A stretch of DNA of 64,000 nucleotides, from assembly GCF_027925025.1 (NCBI RefSeq), contig NZ_AP027058.1:1612001-1676000 (forward strand). The letters run 5' to 3'. Below, in pieces: positions 28,084 to 36,414 of the stretch. The stretch is from Limnohabitans sp. MORI2. GTDB lineage: Bacteria > Pseudomonadota > Gammaproteobacteria > Burkholderiales > Burkholderiaceae_C. The stretch's first letter is position 1; every line of letters begins with the position of its first letter. The translations under genes and the position numbers were made by a program. The notes under the pieces were generated by a model. It was not told where the DNA came from and made no database searches. It was given only the letters and a program-made list of their open reading frames with translations.

Positions 28084-29250
28084 TTAATCTTTCTTCTTAA
28101 TCCCTCTTCCCTTAATTGGGGATGGTCCTGCATACTTTCGTATGGTATCTCGAGACACTCCCGTTAACTCCATAATTTTGTTGTGTGACAGCGCTTCTAG
28201 TCTGGCTAACTCAATAGCCAGTTTTTGTCGAGACGATTTGTCTAAACTAGGCAAGCCTTTAATCGCCATTTCTATAACCGCGTGGGCCGGACTCGCGTTT
28301 TCCAAGACCGTATATCGGCGTAATGCATTAATCGAACGTTCTACATCAGATAGAGACATCCCATAAACAGAAGAAGCTAACAAATCAACCCATTTTTCAA
28401 ATAAGGCGATATCTGCGCCTAAAAATCGCCTAACGGCAGTTGCTAGGACATTGCCCTGGGGCGTCTCAAATGTCAAGACTGCATCAAAGCGACGCCATAA
28501 AGCTGGATCTATCAGTTCAGGATGATTTGTTGCAGCCAAGAGTAGACCTGAATCAGGCCATGCATCAACTTCTTGCAAAATTGCAGTAACAAGTCGCTTT
28601 AACTCCCCAACATCCGACTCATCACTGCGGCGCTTTGCTATAGCGTCGATTTCATCAAGCAACAAAACAGCTTGATTTTGCTTTGCGTGGTCAAAAACGG
28701 CCCTCAAATTACTACCGGTTTTGCCAAGCAAACTACTCATTACAGTTGTTAAATCCAGCACCCATAATGGTTTACCCAGTTGGTTTGCAATCCAGCGAGC
28801 AGAAAGCGTTTTTCCTACCCCTGGAGGGCCTACCAAAATTGCTGACCGTGTAGGCCTTATTCCGTGAGCTGCGAGACGATCCCGCTCCCGCCTCTCGCGT
28901 ATCAAAGATTGGACATGCGCAAATAATGCGTCTGGCAGCAACGGTTCAGATATCCCATCTAAATCGTCAAAAACTCGAATAAGGGATTGCCTAGAGTCCG
29001 CATCCATTGGCATTGCAGAGGAGTCTGATACAGCCATACTTCGCCTCAGCACAGCAGGGCCGTGCGATCGCGTCCGAGAGGCTTTTAACGTGGAATCTAG
29101 CTGCTCTGCCAAGGCTGGTCGAAGGGTTCGGTATTTACGAACCAGCTTAGCAACCAAAAGTCGGACATCCTCATTCGCCCCACTGGAAGACAGCCTCGCC
29201 AAATTGGCTAAATCAGTTTCTATTTCTGAAAAATCGTCAATTGAAGTCAT
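28084..29250 (-). CDS. ietA-like: AAA+ ATPase, IetA-like, with C-terminal helix-turn-helix
   Basis: 388 residues. A helical N-terminal region (1-100) is followed by an AAA+ core: Walker A GPPGVGKT at 141-148, Walker B LLLDEID at 196-202, and sensor ATNHPELIDPALWRRFD with the arginine finger region. The C-terminus HNKIMELTGVSRDTIRKYAG resembles a resolvase-type helix-turn-helix, suggesting DNA binding. AGAGG lies 6 bases before the ATG. It is the first gene of a two-gene unit with the S8 protease. In the IetAS pair of agrobacterial plasmids the ATPase counteracts or controls the protease, and homologous pairs were reported to block phages. Assignment is by domain pairing and order. Confidence 0.84.
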   Translation of the reverse strand: MTSIDDFSEIETDLANLARLSSSGANEDVRLLVAKLVRKYRTLRPALAEQLDSTLKASRTRSHGPAVLRRSMAVSDSSAMPMDADSRQSLIRVFDDLDGISEPLLPDALFAHVQSLIRERRERDRLAAHGIRPTRSAILVGPPGVGKTLSARWIANQLGKPLWVLDLTTVMSSLLGKTGSNLRAVFDHAKQNQAVLLLDEIDAIAKRRSDESDVGELKRLVTAILQEVDAWPDSGLLLAATNHPELIDPALWRRFDAVLTFETPQGNVLATAVRRFLGADIALFEKWVDLLASSVYGMSLSDVERSINALRRYTVLENASPAHAVIEMAIKGLPSLDKSSRQKLAIELARLEALSHNKIMELTGVSRDTIRKYAGPSPIKGRGIKKKD

Positions 29251-29423
29251 GTTACCTCTGTAAAAAAGCGAGGAAATTGAAATTTAATTGACGAATTATA
29301 TGGCTAATTTTAAACTTCTTCGTAAAGAAGGTTTTCTATGGTCGGATTTTTGATTGCTAACTAAAAAGCCTTTATTCACATAAAAGTCACTAGTTAGGTG
29401 GCATTTTTGAGAACAAAACAAAC
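29251..29423 (-). promoter_or_regulatory. Upstream region of the ATPase/protease pair with palindrome
   Basis: Very AT-rich 173 bases between the ATPase start and the right inverted repeat. CTTCTT-CGTA-AAGAAG at 29315-29330 is a perfect-arm dyad within a longer imperfect palindrome and could be an operator, possibly for the ATPase's own C-terminal helix-turn-helix. A TATAAT-like hexamer lies downstream on the minus strand near 29298, without a good -35. Confidence 0.4.
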
Positions 29424-29447
29424 ATGGGCAACAGCTACCGAATAGCG
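29424..29447 (-). repeat. Right terminal inverted repeat of the transposon
   Basis: 24 bases ending ACAGCTACCGAATAGCG on the plus strand; inverted copy of 22594-22617 with one mismatch. Confidence 0.94.
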
Positions 29448-29455
29448 GCATGCAG
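29448..29455. repeat. Right copy of 8-bp target-site duplication
   Basis: GCATGCAG, identical to 22586-22593, immediately outside the right inverted repeat. Confidence 0.93.
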
Positions 29456-29456
29456 C

Positions 29457-29483
29457 AAAAAAAGGGCCGTAAGGCCCTTTTTT
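29457..29483. terminator. Bidirectional terminator, originally that of the aminotransferase gene
   Basis: AAAAAAAGGGCC-GTAA-GGCCCTTTTTT is a symmetrical terminator starting 2 bases after the target duplication. Without the transposon it would lie about 30 bases after the aminotransferase stop codon. It now also faces the 3' end of the dioxygenase gene on the minus strand. Confidence 0.88.
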
Positions 29484-29522
29484 ATGGTGCAAAAACGCAC
29501 TGCGCTTACAGCCAAACTTCGC

Positions 29523-30344
29523 TCAACCCCAAATCACTGAACGCATTGCAATCGATGCAAGCTGGTAGCCATCGTTAAAAAACTCAACGGGCTCATCCGC
29601 TTCGGCGGCCCCTGCTGCGTACAGCAACGGCAAAAAGTGGTCGTAGCTTGGGTGGGCCAATTGCGCCAGTTGACCTTGCGATTGAAAGTCGACCAGCGCA
29701 TCCAAGCGCCCCGCGCTGATCTGCGCGCCCACCCATTGGTCAAACGCAACCACCCACTCGTAGGCTTGCTCGTCGGCAGCAGCGCGGTTGATGGCACGCA
29801 GGTTGTGCACCGTGTTGCCACTGGCCACGATGAGCACACCTTGCTCGCGCCAGGCACGCAGCTGTTGGCCCAACGCAAAGTGCTCTGAAGGTGGCCGGTG
29901 GTAGTCGATGCTCAACTGCACCACCGGAATGTCAGCGGCTGGAAACATGGGCTTTAACACCCCCCAAGCCCCATGGTCCAACCCCCACTCGGTCAAATCC
30001 ACACCCACCGGCAGACCCGTGTTCGGCTGGCGCAGTTGTTGTGCTGCTTGGGCTACCCACTCTGGAGCGCCCATCACTGGGTATTGCTGATCAAACAGTT
30101 CTTGCGGAAAACCACCAAAATCGTGAATCGTTTTGGGCTTATCCATGCCTGTGAGCCACCAACCTTGCGTGATCCAGTGCGCAGAGATACATAAAATCAG
30201 CTTTGGCTTAGGCCAGCGCACGCCGAACTGCGCGCCCAGCGACTGCCATGCACGACGATAGGGCCCCTCCTCAATCACGTTCATGGGGCTGCCGTGACCG
30301 ACAAAAAGAACTGGCATTCGCGTGGTGTGTATTGACGTGCGCAT
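29523..30344 (-). CDS. Extradiol ring-cleavage dioxygenase, 4,5-DOPA dioxygenase (YgiD/LigB) family
   Basis: 273 residues. The zinc or iron ligands are in PVLFVGHGSPMNVIE, CISAHWITQGWW, VDLTEWGLDHGAWGVL and SGNTVHNLRAI, the LigB-superfamily pattern. YgiD-type enzymes open the ring of DOPA; other members act on small phenols, and the substrate here is not known. The methionine at residue 10 (MPVLFVGHGSP) is an alternative start. Single gene, ending toward the terminator at 29457-29483. Confidence 0.88.
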   Translation of the reverse strand: MRTSIHTTRMPVLFVGHGSPMNVIEEGPYRRAWQSLGAQFGVRWPKPKLILCISAHWITQGWWLTGMDKPKTIHDFGGFPQELFDQQYPVMGAPEWVAQAAQQLRQPNTGLPVGVDLTEWGLDHGAWGVLKPMFPAADIPVVQLSIDYHRPPSEHFALGQQLRAWREQGVLIVASGNTVHNLRAINRAAADEQAYEWVVAFDQWVGAQISAGRLDALVDFQSQGQLAQLAHPSYDHFLPLLYAAGAAEADEPVEFFNDGYQLASIAMRSVIWG

Positions 30345-30420
30345 CAGGGTCTAGGACAAATGGTTATAAAAAGTAAATTGGAGGACAGCCTCCATTTTTA
30401 ACCAAGCAACAACTGCTATA

Positions 30421-30433
30421 TTGCATTGCAACA
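30421..30433 (+). promoter_or_regulatory. Putative PhaR-type operator before the PHB depolymerase gene
   Basis: TTGCATTGCAACA contains the dyad TGC-ATT-GCA followed by ACA and a T run, like the site before the phasin gene at 4184-4199. It lies 18 bases before the phaZ start. Confidence 0.5.
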
Positions 30434-30450
30434 ATTTTTGAGACAGAACC

Positions 30451-31827
30451 ATGCTTTACCAAATCTTCGAAACTCAACGTAGCCTGATGGAACCTTTCGC
30501 AGACTTTGCACAGGCTGCTTCTAAACTTTACGGTCAAACCAATTCACCCATCGCACAAAACCCGATGGCGCAGCGTGTGTCTGCAGGCTACGACTTGCTC
30601 TACCGCCTGGGCAAGGACTACGAGAAGCCTGCATTTGGTATCAAGTCCGTGGAAGTCGAAGGCACGGAAGTTGCCATTCATGAACGCATCGAAATGGACA
30701 AGCCATTTTGTGAGTTGCGTCGCTTCAAACGCTTCACAGACGACGCAGACACACTGACCAAGCTCAAAGCACAACCCGTGGTGTTGATCGTGGCTCCACT
30801 GTCCGGTCACTACGCCACTTTGTTGCGCGACACGGTGCGCACAATGCTGCGCGACCACAAGGTCTACATCACCGACTGGAAAAACGCGCGACTGGTTCCC
30901 TTAAGCGAAGGCGAATTCCACCTCGACGACTATGTGAACTACGTGCAAGAGTTCATCCGCGATTTGCAAAGCAAGTACGGCAATTGCCACGTCATGAGCG
31001 TGTGCCAACCCACCGTCCCCGTCTTGGCTGCAGTGTCACTCATGGCCAGCCGTGGCGAGAAAACGCCGATTACCATGACCATGATGGGTGGCCCTATCGA
31101 TGCCACCAAATCACCCACGGCCGTGAACAACCTGGCCATGAACAAGAGTCACAACTGGTTCGAAAACAATGTGATTTACCGCGTGCCCGACAACTTCCCA
31201 GGTGCAGGTCGTCGCGTGTACCCAGGCTTCTTGCAACACACAGGCTTCGTGGCCATGAACCCTGATCGCCATCTGAAGAGCCATTACGACTACTTCAAAG
31301 ACTTGATCAAGGGCGACAACTCCAGCGTCGAATCACACCGTGATTTTTACGACGAGTACAACGCGGTGCTCGACATGGATGCGGATTACTACTTGGAAAC
31401 CATCAACACCGTGTTCCAAGAGTTCAAGCTGGTGCGCGGCACATGGGAAGTCAAAAACCCGCAAGGCAAATTGGAATTGGTGCGCCCACAAGACATTCAC
31501 GCCACAGCTTTGCTAACCGTGGAAGGCGAACTCGACGACATCTCCGGCTCAGGTCAAACCGAAGCTGCTCACAAGCTGTGTAGCGGCATCGTGCGCAAAG
31601 AGCACCACCATTTGGAAGTCAAAGGTGCAGGCCACTACGGCATCTTCAGTGGTCGTCGTTGGCGTGAAGTGGTATACCCACACGTCAAGAGCTTCATCTT
31701 GGAACACAACAACGGCCAGGGCAAATCAACAGCTAAGCCCAAAGCAAAAGTTGCAGTCAAGAAAGTGGTCGCCACCAAAGCCGCCGCTAAGCCTGCAGCC
31801 AAAAAGGCAACGACTGCGAAAAAGTGA
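30451..31827 (+). CDS. phaZ: Intracellular polyhydroxybutyrate depolymerase with histone-like C-terminal tail
   Basis: 458 residues; mobilises stored PHB at the granule surface. It belongs to the PhaZa1-type family with a nucleophilic cysteine in [15 protein letters not shown] rather than serine. [15 protein letters not shown] supplies the Asp and [15 protein letters not shown] the His. [16 protein letters not shown] is the family N-terminus. After HNNGQGKS about 40 residues form a Lys/Ala-rich tail ([29 protein letters not shown]) not needed for catalysis. Its stop overlaps the GTG start of the RnfB-like gene. A PhaR-like dyad lies upstream. Confidence 0.93.
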   Translation: MLYQIFETQRSLMEPFADFAQAASKLYGQTNSPIAQNPMAQRVSAGYDLLYRLGKDYEKPAFGIKSVEVEGTEVAIHERIEMDKPFCELRRFKRFTDDADTLTKLKAQPVVLIVAPLSGHYATLLRDTVRTMLRDHKVYITDWKNARLVPLSEGEFHLDDYVNYVQEFIRDLQSKYGNCHVMSVCQPTVPVLAAVSLMASRGEKTPITMTMMGGPIDATKSPTAVNNLAMNKSHNWFENNVIYRVPDNFPGAGRRVYPGFLQHTGFVAMNPDRHLKSHYDYFKDLIKGDNSSVESHRDFYDEYNAVLDMDADYYLETINTVFQEFKLVRGTWEVKNPQGKLELVRPQDIHATALLTVEGELDDISGSGQTEAAHKLCSGIVRKEHHHLEVKGAGHYGIFSGRRWREVVYPHVKSFILEHNNGQGKSTAKPKAKVAVKKVVATKAAAKPAAKKATTAKK

Positions 31828-32483
31828 GTCTGGTCGAACAGATCAACAACGCCCTGCCACAAACGCAATGCACGCGCTGTGGCTACCCTGACTGTCAGCG
31901 CTACGCCGAGGCCATCGTCCAAGGCGAGGCTGACATCAACCAGTGCCCTCCAGGCGGCACAGAAGGCGTTGAACGGCTGGCAGCCCTCACCGGCAAGCCA
32001 GCCCTCCCCCTGAACCCTGAAAACGGCTTAGAAGGCCCTCGCACCATCGCCATCATTGATGAGGCGTGGTGCATTGGCTGCACGCTATGCATTGCGGCTT
32101 GCCCCACCGACGCCATCGTGGGCGCGAACAAGCGCATGCACACCGTGGTGGAGCCCTACTGCACCGGCTGCGAACTGTGCATTCCTGCTTGTCCGGTGGA
32201 TTGCATTTCTCTCGAACCCATCGACATCAACCTGAGCGGCTGGGCCTCATGGCCGCAAGAGCTGGCCGACTTGGCACGTCAACGCTACGACACGCGCACA
32301 GCACGACTCAAACGTGAAGCCGTTGAACACGATGAGCGGCTGCAAGCCAAAGCATTGAAAAAGCTCGCCGATTTGCCCACACACACCAAGGGCACGGAGC
32401 ACGCCCCCGAGGTCGATCGCAAACGTGCGATCATTGAAGCCGCGCTCGCCAAAGCCAAGGCGCGTCAAGCTACAAAAACTTGA
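31824..32483 (+). CDS. RnfB-like iron-sulfur electron-transfer protein
   Basis: 219 residues. An N-terminal RnfB-type four-cysteine domain ([18 protein letters not shown] ... NQCPPGG) is followed by two ferredoxin-type [4Fe-4S] motifs, [16 protein letters not shown] and [16 protein letters not shown], and a charged helical C-terminal tail. It lacks the hydrophobic N-terminus of membrane RnfB, and no other rnf genes are near. It is probably a soluble ferredoxin-like carrier of the type common in betaproteobacteria. The start is GTG, overlapping the phaZ stop by 4 bases, which implies coupled translation. Confidence 0.88.
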   Translation: MSLVEQINNALPQTQCTRCGYPDCQRYAEAIVQGEADINQCPPGGTEGVERLAALTGKPALPLNPENGLEGPRTIAIIDEAWCIGCTLCIAACPTDAIVGANKRMHTVVEPYCTGCELCIPACPVDCISLEPIDINLSGWASWPQELADLARQRYDTRTARLKREAVEHDERLQAKALKKLADLPTHTKGTEHAPEVDRKRAIIEAALAKAKARQATKT

Positions 32484-32538
32484 GTCTTGGTGAGTGCATA
32501 TGGGTATCTTCTGCCCACTCGTGACATTTCATATTTCC

Positions 32539-33741
32539 ATGCACATCAAACTCACTGCACGCAGAGAATTACTGCTTCTTTTGTCGCTCGCTGGCATTCA
32601 GTTCACACACATTGTGGACTTCATGATCATGATGCCGCTGGGCCCGCAGCTCACCAGCTTGTTTGGCATCAGCTTTGCTGAGTTTGGTTTGTTGGTCTCG
32701 GCTTACACAGTGGCAGCCGGTCTGTCTGGCTTGTTTGCCACCACCTTCATCGACCGCTTTGACCGCAAGCACTTGTTGCTGACGCTGTACGTGTTATTCG
32801 CGCTCACCACCGTGGCCTGTGGCGTTGCCCCCACCTATGGCTGGTTGATGGCTGCACGCATTGCATCTGGCTTTTTTGGGGGCGTGTTGTCCACCATGAC
32901 GCAAACCATCATTGGTGACGTGGTGCCGTTCGAACGCCGTGGACGCGCCACTGGCATTGTGATGACATCCTTCTCGGTCGCTACCGTGGCCGGTGTGCCT
33001 GCAGGTTTGTTATTTGCCAACCTCTGGGGATGGCACGCCGCTTTCTTTGCCATTGGCGTGATGTGCGTTGCTGTAGGCGTGTTGGCTAATTACAGCGTGC
33101 CACAGCTCAATGCCCATGTGGCCCATGCCAAAGACAAGCACGTGCTGCATGCCATGGGCCAAGTGCTGAGCGAATCGAACCAACGCATGGCCTTGCTGCT
33201 GTCTGCCACCATGATGTTTGCAGCCTTCACCATCATTCCGTACATCACGCTGTATTTGCAAAACAACCAGATCATGGCGTCTAGCGAAATTCCATGGCTG
33301 TACTTTTGTGGCGGCGTGGTGACGCTGTTCAGCGGACGCTGGGTGGGTGGCGTGACTGACCGCTTGGGCAAACGCCAAACCTTTCAACGCGCAGTGTTGT
33401 TCTCGATCATTCCGATGTTTGCCATCACGCTGATCGAACCTGTGCCGTTGTTTGTGGTGCTGTTGGTCACCAGCACCTTGTTCTTTGCCATGAATGCCCG
33501 CATGATTCCGGGCATGGCCTTGCTCACATCAGCTGCCAATCCCAAATTTCGCGGCACCTTCATGTCACTCAATGGCGCGGTGCAGTCATTTGCCATGGGT
33601 GTGGCCGCATGGGTCGGTGGCATGCTGTTGCAAAACGAACCGAGCGGACAGGTGACGCACTATTGGTTGTGCGCTGTGGTTGCCTCGTGTGCTTCTTTGC
33701 TGGCTCACGTGCTGGCCAAGCGTGTATCGATGCACGAGTGA
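32539..33741 (+). CDS. Major facilitator superfamily transporter (DHA1-like)
   Basis: About 400 residues with 12 predicted membrane segments. The first starts at RRELLLLLSLAGIQFTHIVD. The loop FIDRFDRKHLLL is the family's motif A, and GDVVPFERRGRATGI is typical of sugar/drug exporters of the AraJ/PbuE kind. ATG 32539 is preferred. Upstream in-frame starts (GTG 32494, ATG 32500) would add a short non-conserved lead. The substrate is unknown. A terminator follows at 33777. Confidence 0.85.
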   Translation: MHIKLTARRELLLLLSLAGIQFTHIVDFMIMMPLGPQLTSLFGISFAEFGLLVSAYTVAAGLSGLFATTFIDRFDRKHLLLTLYVLFALTTVACGVAPTYGWLMAARIASGFFGGVLSTMTQTIIGDVVPFERRGRATGIVMTSFSVATVAGVPAGLLFANLWGWHAAFFAIGVMCVAVGVLANYSVPQLNAHVAHAKDKHVLHAMGQVLSESNQRMALLLSATMMFAAFTIIPYITLYLQNNQIMASSEIPWLYFCGGVVTLFSGRWVGGVTDRLGKRQTFQRAVLFSIIPMFAITLIEPVPLFVVLLVTSTLFFAMNARMIPGMALLTSAANPKFRGTFMSLNGAVQSFAMGVAAWVGGMLLQNEPSGQVTHYWLCAVVASCASLLAHVLAKRVSMHE

Positions 33742-33776
33742 GCTTAGTTCCTCAACACAATGCGTGATAGACCATG

Positions 33777-33806
33777 AAAAAGCCGCTCAGTTGAGCGGCT
33801 TTTTCT
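33777..33806. terminator. Bidirectional terminator between MFS and epimerase genes
   Basis: AAAAAGCCGCTCA-GT-TGAGCGGCTTTTT is a near-perfect stem with A and T tracts on both sides. It serves the two convergent transcription units. Confidence 0.9.
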
Positions 33807-33850
33807 TTTCGCGTATTCAAAGAGGACACAGCGAATTCGTGATGCGAATG

Positions 33851-34345
33851 TTAGGCGTGAGAAGCCGCCAAGGCCGCAAAAGCCTTCACCACTTCAGGTG
33901 GTGCTTGCACCAACTCGATCAACACGCCTTCGCCACCAATGGGGAACTCGTCGTTCGCTTTGGGGTGCATGAAGGTGATGTCAAAGCCAGCAGCGCCTTT
34001 GCGGATGCCACCGGGTGCAAAGCGCACGCCTTGTGCTGTGAGCCATTCCACGGCCACGGGTAAGTCATCGATCCACAAACCAATGTGGTTCAACGGCGTG
34101 GCGTGAACCGCAGGCTTTTTCTCGATGTCCATGGGCTGCATCAAATCGACTTCGACCTTGAAGGGGCCGACGCCGATGGCGCAGATGTCTTCGTCCACAT
34201 TCTCGCGTTCGCTTTGAAACGTGCCCGTGACTTCGAGGCCAAACATGTCCACCCACAGCTTTTTCAAGCGACCCTTGTCAGGGCCGCCGATGGCGATTTG
34301 TTGAATGCCGAGGACTTTGAATGGGCGCTGAGAATTCGCACTCAT
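33851..34345 (-). CDS. VOC-family protein, probable methylmalonyl-CoA epimerase
   Basis: 164 residues with the glyoxalase/VOC fold: [15 protein letters not shown], then [19 protein letters not shown] and [16 protein letters not shown] give the metal-binding His and Glu positions. Epimerases convert (S)- to (R)-methylmalonyl-CoA. That assignment rests on position, as the ATG directly follows the stop of the propionyl-CoA carboxylase alpha gene in the mutase operon. By sequence alone another VOC enzyme remains possible. Confidence 0.75.
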   Translation of the reverse strand: MSANSQRPFKVLGIQQIAIGGPDKGRLKKLWVDMFGLEVTGTFQSERENVDEDICAIGVGPFKVEVDLMQPMDIEKKPAVHATPLNHIGLWIDDLPVAVEWLTAQGVRFAPGGIRKGAAGFDITFMHPKANDEFPIGGEGVLIELVQAPPEVVKAFAALAASHA

Positions 34346-36394
34346 TTATTCAAACTCCACAATCATTTGATCCACTGTCAGTGATTCGCCCTTAGCAGCC
34401 ACCACTTTCTTGACCACACCGTCTGCGGCTGCAAACAACACGTTTTCCATCTTCATCGCTTCGATGACGGCCACGCGTTCGCCGGCTTGCACTTTTTGGC
34501 CAGGGGCCACAGACACTTCAACCAACAAGCCAGGCATTGGCGAGATGACGTACTTGCTCAAGTCAGGTGGTGCTTTGAATGGCATGAGTTTGTGCAACTC
34601 GGCCATGCGGGGCGACATCACCAAAGCTTCAATGCGCGTGCCATTGTGTTGCACTTGCAAAGCCAAGGGGTTCTTCAACGTGCCGCGCTCAACCTGTGCT
34701 GTGAAAGGCTTGCCATTGCAAGTGCCTTCAATGCGAATGTCGTTCAAGCGTGAGTTGCTTTCAATCGCATAGGTTTTGCCAGCGATGGTGATTTGAGCGA
34801 CGCCAGGCTTGCCTGCAAACTCATCCACATGCACTTGCACGTAGCGGTTGTCGCCGTTATGACCCAACTCGACCACCGCGTAGTCTTGGCCAATCTTCAC
34901 GTCGTAGCCAGGCAACTGACCGCTGAGGTTGGCAGCGCGTTGACGTGACTTGCGACGCACAAAGGCAGCCAAAGCAGCCAAGAAATCGTGGTCATCGTGT
35001 GGCACGTCTTCGGCACGGAAACCGTGGGCGTAGTGCTCGGCGATGAAGCCAGTGTTGAACTGACCCGTCACAAACTTGGGATGTGCCAACAACGCAGCTT
35101 GGAACGGAATGTTCGAGCTGATGCCACGGATGACAAAGCCGTTCAAAGCTTCGCGCATTTTGGCGATGGCTTCATTGCGGTCTTTGCCGTGCACGATGAG
35201 CTTGGCGATCATCGAGTCGTAGAACATCGGGATCTCGCCACCGTCTTGCACACCGGTGTCCACACGCACGCCGTGCAGGTCTTGGGTGTTGCCTTGGAAC
35301 ATGCTTTGTTTCGGCGTTTGGAAACGCACCAAACGGCCTGTGGAAGGCAAGAAGTTACGGAAGGGATCTTCTGCGTTGATACGGCACTCGATGGCCCAGC
35401 CGTCGCGCTTGACGTCAGCTTGGCCAAAGGCCAGCTTCTCGCCTGCGGCAACACGAATCATTTGCTCCACCAAGTCCAGGCCAGTGATGGCTTCGGTCAC
35501 GGGGTGCTCCACCTGCAAACGGGTGTTCATCTCGAGGAAGTAGAAGTCTTGGTCTTTACCGACCACGAATTCGACCGTACCAGCGGACTGGTATTTCACA
35601 GCCTTGGCCAAGGCCACGGCTTGCTCACCCATCGCTTTACGCGTGGCGTCGCTGATGAATGGCGATGGTGCCTCTTCGATCACTTTTTGGTGACGACGTT
35701 GGATCGAGCACTCGCGCTCGTTCAAATACACCACGTTGCCGTGTGAGTCGCCCAACACTTGAATTTCAATGTGGCGTGGCTCGAGCACGTATTTCTCAAT
35801 GAACACGCGGTCATCGCCGAAGCTGTTGCGGGCTTCGTTACGGCAAGAGGTGAAGCCTTCGAGGGCCTCTTTGTCGTTGAACGCCACGCGCAAGCCTTTA
35901 CCACCGCCGCCAGCCGAAGCCTTGATCATGACGGGGTAGCCAATGCCTTTGGCAATTTCAACAGCCTTCTCAGGCGTTTCAATCGCATCGTTGTAGCCAG
36001 GAATGGTGTTGACCTTGGCTTCGAGCGCCAGCTTCTTAGAAGCAATCTTGTCGCCCATCGCCGCGATGGAGTGCGCCTTGGGGCCGATGAAGGCAATGCC
36101 CTCTTCTTCGCAACGCTTGGCGAAGTCGGTGTTCTCGCTCAAGAAGCCGTAACCGGGGTGAATGGCTTGTGCGCCAGTCGCCTTCGCGGCTGCGATGATT
36201 TTGTCAGCCACAAGGTAAGACTCGCGTGAAGGCGCTGGGCCCAACAACACGGCTTCATCAGCCAGTTGTACATGACGTGCTTCTTTGTCAGCTTCAGAGT
36301 AAACAGCCACAGTTTTGATGCCCATCTTGTGAGCGGTGGCGATGACGCGGCAAGCGATTTCGCCACGGTTTGCAATCAGAATTTTCTTAAACAT
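34346..36394 (-). CDS. pccA: Propionyl-CoA/acyl-CoA carboxylase alpha subunit (biotin carboxylase + BCCP)
   Basis: 682 residues. The biotin carboxylase domain starts MFKKILIANRGEIACRVI. It shows the ATP-grasp loop KASAGGGGKGLRVAF, NERECSIQRRHQKVIEEAP and FLEMNTRLQVEHPVTE. A middle region typical of PCC alpha leads to the biotinyl domain with VIEAMKMENVLFA, whose lysine carries biotin. It carboxylates biotin for transfer by PccB to propionyl-CoA. It follows pccB by 20 bases. Confidence 0.93.
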   Translation of the reverse strand: MFKKILIANRGEIACRVIATAHKMGIKTVAVYSEADKEARHVQLADEAVLLGPAPSRESYLVADKIIAAAKATGAQAIHPGYGFLSENTDFAKRCEEEGIAFIGPKAHSIAAMGDKIASKKLALEAKVNTIPGYNDAIETPEKAVEIAKGIGYPVMIKASAGGGGKGLRVAFNDKEALEGFTSCRNEARNSFGDDRVFIEKYVLEPRHIEIQVLGDSHGNVVYLNERECSIQRRHQKVIEEAPSPFISDATRKAMGEQAVALAKAVKYQSAGTVEFVVGKDQDFYFLEMNTRLQVEHPVTEAITGLDLVEQMIRVAAGEKLAFGQADVKRDGWAIECRINAEDPFRNFLPSTGRLVRFQTPKQSMFQGNTQDLHGVRVDTGVQDGGEIPMFYDSMIAKLIVHGKDRNEAIAKMREALNGFVIRGISSNIPFQAALLAHPKFVTGQFNTGFIAEHYAHGFRAEDVPHDDHDFLAALAAFVRRKSRQRAANLSGQLPGYDVKIGQDYAVVELGHNGDNRYVQVHVDEFAGKPGVAQITIAGKTYAIESNSRLNDIRIEGTCNGKPFTAQVERGTLKNPLALQVQHNGTRIEALVMSPRMAELHKLMPFKAPPDLSKYVISPMPGLLVEVSVAPGQKVQAGERVAVIEAMKMENVLFAAADGVVKKVVAAKGESLTVDQMIVEFE

Positions 36395-36414
36395 GTTCTT
36401 CTTCTCCTAGCGGC

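Larger units (their letters stand above)
22594..29447. mobile_element. 6,854-bp IS1595-family transposon with passenger genes including an IetAS-like protease/ATPase pair
   Basis: Bounded by 24-bp terminal inverted repeats that start CGCTATTCGGTAGCTGT and differ at one position. They are flanked by an exact 8-bp direct repeat, the duplication length made by the IS1595 family. Inside are a zinc-ribbon/ISXO2-like transposase, a 192-residue unknown protein, a small HTH protein, a 273-residue unknown protein, a subtilase and an AAA+ ATPase. The DNA is visibly more AT-rich than both flanks. Removing the element and one duplication restores a plain junction of the aminotransferase gene to a terminator. 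IS1595 relatives with passenger genes are known; this cargo combination I do not recognise as described. Confidence 0.93.
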
